From an uncultured bacterium (GTDB lineage: Bacteria; Bacteroidota; Bacteroidia; Chitinophagales; CAIOSU01), in contig CAIOSU010000221.1 of NCBI GenBank assembly GCA_903861055.1, positions 1 to 17,823 on the forward strand: 17,823 nucleotides of DNA. Direction: 5' to 3'. Shown here piece by piece: positions 15,116 to 17,823 of the stretch. Numbering within the stretch: the first letter of the stretch is position 1; every line of letters starts with the position of its first letter. A model generated the notes under the pieces. It saw nothing but the letters and a program-made list of their open reading frames with translations. It searched no databases and was not told where the DNA came from. The position numbers were made by a program, and so were the translations under genes.

Positions 15116-15901
15116 CTAGTCTGCATAATTGCCCAAGCTGCTGCCCCAATCGTATTCTTTGTATTCAATTTTATAATCGGCAAAATCCTTGCCAAGATAC
15201 TTCTGCAAGATTTCTTTGATGCCCCTATTACCTCCAAAATCGGCTTTAAACCATTGCATTAATTTGATTACACGCACCACTTTTTGAGTATCATCAATTA
15301 CTACATCTTGCGTTAAAAAAGAAGTTGTAGCCAATTCCAGCTGCGATTCTATTTGTTCATAATCATAGAAAGCAATAGGTGGGCAGCTTTTAGCACCACA
15401 ATTCAGCGCAAAGTGAATGCGATAGTCTATGTTGGTTAACGCAAGCCTTTTAATGTCTTTGTCGGGCCAAAAGCGAGGCAGATAACCCAAGCTCCATTTT
15501 ACCCTAAAGCGGCGCAATATACCATGCTCTACATCGTCTAAGCTTAGCTTTAAACCGCCAATAGTAAACGCTTCTTGGTTAAAAATTTCGGGTCTTACTA
15601 GTTTTTCGCGGGTGGCCAGTATCTGGAAATAGGCATTGTAAATATTTAGCCAAAAGGTTTTACGCGCATTATCGTTACTTAATCCATGAATCAAGCTTTG
15701 CGTTGATATACTGGCCAGTGTCGCTTCAATACTATCGGTGGGCTCACCGGTTTTTACTGCAAATAAAAGCTTGCCCGACAACGACACCAACTGTTCATTA
15801 GGTGCCAAGCTATCATCTCTGTAAGAGGGCATTGCCGATACCGTCCATACAAGTATAAAAATAAAAAAGAAGGAGAGCAGTACAATCAAGATCCGTTTCA
15901 A
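15116..15901 (-). CDS. DUF547 domain protein with N-terminal signal/anchor
   Basis: 261 residues. A hydrophobic N-terminal segment (about 4-22) follows KR, acting as a signal peptide or membrane anchor (possible cleavage near VSA/M). The rest matches the DUF547 pattern: FWLNIYNAYFQIL (about 92-104), LSLDDVEHGILR, and IDYRIHFALNCGAKSCPPI with the conserved cysteine pair, then a region ending in VVRVIKLMQWFKADFGG. DUF547 proteins are widespread and uncharacterised; a thiol/papain-like fold has been suggested for related families, but I cannot confirm activity. The start is TTG (15899-15901): no in-frame ATG lies between the upstream in-frame stop and the signal segment, and the first internal Met is inside that segment. 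Confidence 0.85.
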   Translation of the reverse strand: MKRILIVLLSFFFIFILVWTVSAMPSYRDDSLAPNEQLVSLSGKLLFAVKTGEPTDSIEATLASISTQSLIHGLSNDNARKTFWLNIYNAYFQILATREKLVRPEIFNQEAFTIGGLKLSLDDVEHGILRRFRVKWSLGYLPRFWPDKDIKRLALTNIDYRIHFALNCGAKSCPPIAFYDYEQIESQLELATTSFLTQDVVIDDTQKVVRVIKLMQWFKADFGGNRGIKEILQKYLGKDFADYKIEYKEYDWGSSLGNYAD

Positions 15902-16020
15902 GCAAAATTCTTTACCATTGATAAACCAATAGAAGATATGTATTTATTTTGAGATTACGAACCATGAATGCCTTAGCTGCGGCACAATTGGTGCACTTCA
16001 GGCACCTGTTGGTGCTGTGG

Positions 16021-16872
16021 TTATTGTATAATTACCACAAAAGTATTGCCATTGGCGGTAATATTGGCCAGCCCATCACAAGAACCACCTCCGTAATCAA
16101 TAGTTGCAATATCAGAGCCGTCTACCGCGTAGGTTACCACGCCTTCGTCAACATAAGGACAGCAAACGTTTTTCTTTACTGCAGACTCAGTGCGGATGGC
16201 ATAAGGGGTTCCATCGCTAATCTCGCCGCTAGCCGTGCCAGTAATTGAATACACATCGTCGCAAAAAAACAAGGGAGTCGATTCACCTTCGTCCCAAACG
16301 TGCGTTCTAGTCGATTCCCAAGTAATGATGCTGTTATCGGGCTTAGTAATACGGCCATTGGCATCAACTACGCTAAACTGCAATTTCTGCTGCGCATTGC
16401 GGCCATTGTTTACGATGCTTTTTTGGCCCTCAACCTTATAACCATTTACATAGTAGTTGTTGAAACTAACATCAACCCTTGTGCCAGTAGTAGAATAATA
16501 GCCAGAGAATACGCCAATAACTTTCCCTTTGCGTACCACGCCATAACCATCAGTGCAGCCTGAGCCAAAATCAATGGTCAAGGTCATCGGAAAGTTTCCA
16601 CCGTTTACATTAAGCGTCACGATGGCGCAAGTATCAACAGAAGAAACCCATTGAAGGTTTGTGGCAACTTTACCTACGCTATCGCTAAACTCACCATTTC
16701 TTGATTCTTGGTCAACCAAACGATAGGTATCGCTGCTAATATTGTCGGATACGCTGGCATCGGTAGCCAATAACTGATAGTCAATATTCTTGTTTTTGTC
16801 TAAATCTAAATTACAAGAAGCTGTACCCAAACTTACAACAACCAAAAGGCCAAGAAAATGATTGATTTTCAT
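16021..16872 (-). CDS. Hypothetical lipoprotein, beta-rich, Bacteroidota-type
   Basis: 283 residues. The signal sequence ends in a lipobox (LGTASC, Cys20), so it is a predicted lipoprotein; no catalytic motif is recognised. The mature part is rich in beta pattern, glycine and aspartate and carries two related motifs, TIDFGSGCTDGYGVVRKGK (about 98-116) and TIDYGGGSCDGLANI (about 258-272). Similar D-F/Y-G-x-G-C motifs recur in Bacteroidota surface lipoproteins of unknown role. Extra cysteines (CDD, then adjacent CCP) may form disulfides outside the cytoplasm. It is monocistronic: a perfect -7 box lies just upstream. Downstream, alternative GGTGC/GCACC stem-loops occur at about 15991-16015 without a T-run. 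The 119-bp space up to the DUF547 gene holds nothing else I can name. Confidence 0.8.
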   Translation of the reverse strand: MKINHFLGLLVVVSLGTASCNLDLDKNKNIDYQLLATDASVSDNISSDTYRLVDQESRNGEFSDSVGKVATNLQWVSSVDTCAIVTLNVNGGNFPMTLTIDFGSGCTDGYGVVRKGKVIGVFSGYYSTTGTRVDVSFNNYYVNGYKVEGQKSIVNNGRNAQQKLQFSVVDANGRITKPDNSIITWESTRTHVWDEGESTPLFFCDDVYSITGTASGEISDGTPYAIRTESAVKKNVCCPYVDEGVVTYAVDGSDIATIDYGGGSCDGLANITANGNTFVVIIQ

Positions 16873-16892
16873 AGAATAGTTTTAATGGTATG

Positions 16893-16900
16893 CAAAGCTA
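16893..16900 (-). promoter_or_regulatory. -7 box (TAGCTTTG) of the lipoprotein gene
   Basis: An exact TAnnTTTG match on the minus strand, 20 bp before the ATG at 16872. A TTTG lies 16 bp further upstream, slightly short of the usual 19-21 spacing. The implied leader is about 15 bases. Confidence 0.5.
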
Positions 16901-16983
16901 ACGACAAATTCAATGCCAAATGTTAAAAAGCACCAATTGTTGAGTTACCAAACCGTATCAGCAACCAACAATGCAATAGCATC

Positions 16984-17694
16984 CTACTGCTGCATTTGTG
17001 GCTTTTCCTTGAAACTAAGCGGGCGGCCTTCTTTGTAGTTTATCCATTTAACCGTATCGCCCATTTCGCTGAGCACGTACACCCATCCTTCCTCTTTACC
17101 ATTAACATAAGTCACTTGCTCTTGCTCAGCACCATTAGCGTGATAGTACTTCCATAATCCATTTTCAGTTTCGGCCTTATACTCGCCTTCGGCAGCCAAA
17201 GTGCCGTTTTCATGATATTTTTTATACAAGCCATTCTCTAGGTTGTTGGCAAAATTAACCACCTCTTTCAACTGCCCACTTTCGTAGTAGTATTTCCACA
17301 AACCCGTTATCTCGTTGTTTACATATTGGCCTTCCTCTTTTACCTTCCCATTGGCGAAGTGGGCTTTGTACGGCCCTTCAAACAACCCGTTTTTGTAGTT
17401 TTCCTCAATATCCACCTTGCCATCGGGAAAGTATAGTTTGCGCGCGCCGTTCAATTCGCCATCGGCATACATCTTCTCTTCTTTCAACTTGCCATCTTCG
17501 TAAAAGGCCTTGTACAAACCATTGCGCACTTCGGGGCCAGCCTCATCGGGTGCGCCCTTTATGCCGTATTCCTCTTTTAGCATCTTTTTTTCTTCGTCGT
17601 AATATGCCTTTACCGTGTTGGCCTTCTCGCCACATGAAAACAACGAAATAGATAAAACCAGCAGTAATAGTGAATATCTCAGAGGGCTTTTCAT
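16984..17694 (-). CDS. MORN-type (YwqK-like) repeat lipoprotein
   Basis: 236 residues from the ATG at 17694. I prefer this to an upstream GTG at 17718 because it puts a basic MKSPLR directly before the hydrophobic signal and the lipobox LFSC (Cys21). The mature protein carries seven consecutive repeats of exactly 24 residues, about 57-224, of the pattern N-G-x-W/Y-K-x-Y-x-x-x-G-x-L-K-x-E-x-x-Y-x-N-G. They match MORN-variant/YwqK-type repeats, beta-hairpin units. Such proteins are often labelled 'toxin-antitoxin system YwqK family antitoxin'; nothing here (no toxin gene, lipoprotein signal) supports an antitoxin role. Location is probably the outer membrane. It is divergent from the partial dapD gene, with a 39-bp shared upstream space. 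Confidence 0.88.
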   Translation of the reverse strand: MKSPLRYSLLLLVLSISLFSCGEKANTVKAYYDEEKKMLKEEYGIKGAPDEAGPEVRNGLYKAFYEDGKLKEEKMYADGELNGARKLYFPDGKVDIEENYKNGLFEGPYKAHFANGKVKEEGQYVNNEITGLWKYYYESGQLKEVVNFANNLENGLYKKYHENGTLAAEGEYKAETENGLWKYYHANGAEQEQVTYVNGKEEGWVYVLSEMGDTVKWINYKEGRPLSFKEKPQMQQ

Positions 17695-17733
17695 TTTTTT
17701 TAGAGAGTTTTGCAGCACACTAAATTAGGCAAT

Positions 17734-17823
17734 ATGTACGTGCAACAGTATCGCGACCTGATAGAAAAAACGTGGGACAACCGCGAATTATTACAACAGC
17801 CTGAGGTAATAGATGCTATACAC
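17734..17823 (+). CDS. dapD: Probable 2,3,4,5-tetrahydropyridine-2,6-dicarboxylate N-succinyltransferase, 3'-truncated by window edge
   Basis: Thirty codons are visible before the window ends: MYVQQYRDLIEKTWDNREL, then LQQPEVIDAIH. The helical pattern with IEKTWDNRELL fits the N-terminal helical domain of DapD as I know it from Bacteroidota; the rest of the protein is not available. DapD would add a succinyl group in lysine and diaminopimelate synthesis. The ATG follows AAAT without a Shine-Dalgarno sequence, as elsewhere in the window. The frame stays open to the last base. Confidence 0.6.
   Translation, partial: MYVQQYRDLIEKTWDNRELLQQPEVIDAIH

Noticed and set aside
15940..16010. Cysteine-rich minus-strand stretch (CLKCTNC) downstream of the lipoprotein gene as a gene remnant
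   Set aside because: It has no good start, is bounded by close stops, and the only support is a few Cys codons in about 90 bp.
15949..16248. A 99-codon plus-strand ORF overlapping the end of the lipoprotein gene
   Set aside because: Most of it is antisense to the well-supported lipoprotein gene, and its sequence has no recognisable domain.
16936..16972. ATTGTTG/CAACAAT inverted repeat as a terminator of the MORN-type lipoprotein gene
   Set aside because: Only a 7-bp AT-rich stem with a 23-base loop and no T-run; too weak.
16984..17694. Toxin-antitoxin module based on the YwqK-like repeats
   Set aside because: The protein has a lipobox and no adjacent toxin; the neighbours are a lipoprotein gene and probable dapD.

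Overview
The window looks like a chromosomal segment from a member of the Bacteroidota, possibly near the Chitinophagales or Sphingobacteriales; the order is inference. Grounds: two proteins end in the gliding-motility/type B sorting domain used by the type IX secretion system (T9SS). Several families are typical of the phylum (DUF4468-like, DUF547, PIN-PhoH, CPBP-DUF2007-CdsA order, MORN/YwqK-type lipoprotein). Promoter-like boxes follow the TAnnTTTG pattern, and clear Shine-Dalgarno sequences are mostly absent.

Layout. 1-6351 (+): two tandem paralogous surface adhesins, the first cut by the window edge. They share a cysteine-rich N-terminal domain, a PPC-like domain, SprB repeats (10 and 5) and a type B C-terminal domain. 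A perfect-stem terminator separates them, and a bidirectional terminator follows the second. 6500-8692 (-): a LpxH-like metallophosphoesterase followed by a PIN-PhoH ATPase. 8994-9527 (-): a small secreted DUF4468-like protein. 9805-11757 (+): gyrB, preceded by a TATCTTTG promoter box and two DnaA-box-like 9-mers, and followed by a strong terminator. 11932-12933 (-): a tRNA-dihydrouridine synthase. 13093-15057 (+): a tight, overlapping CPBP protease - DUF2007 - cdsA operon. 15116-17694 (-): a DUF547 protein and two lipoproteins. 17734-end (+): the first 30 codons of a probable dapD.

Most genes are housekeeping functions: DNA supercoiling, tRNA modification, lipid and cell-envelope synthesis, and lysine/peptidoglycan precursors. 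The accessory part is the adhesin pair plus the small lipoproteins.

The least explained signal lies between the genes. At least five intergenic spaces carry short arrays with an exact or near 7-bp period, and a sixth carries a weaker one. The heptamer differs at most loci: AGTATCA, GGGTTAC, ATTTTGC, AACCAAT/TTATTGG, ACCATGG. At two loci an inverted copy lies nearby, giving a large fold-back, once around a terminator. At cdsA the array contains the stop codon. All three convergent gene junctions have one. I cannot name a described element that matches; heptameric STRR repeats of cyanobacteria are the nearest analogy I know.
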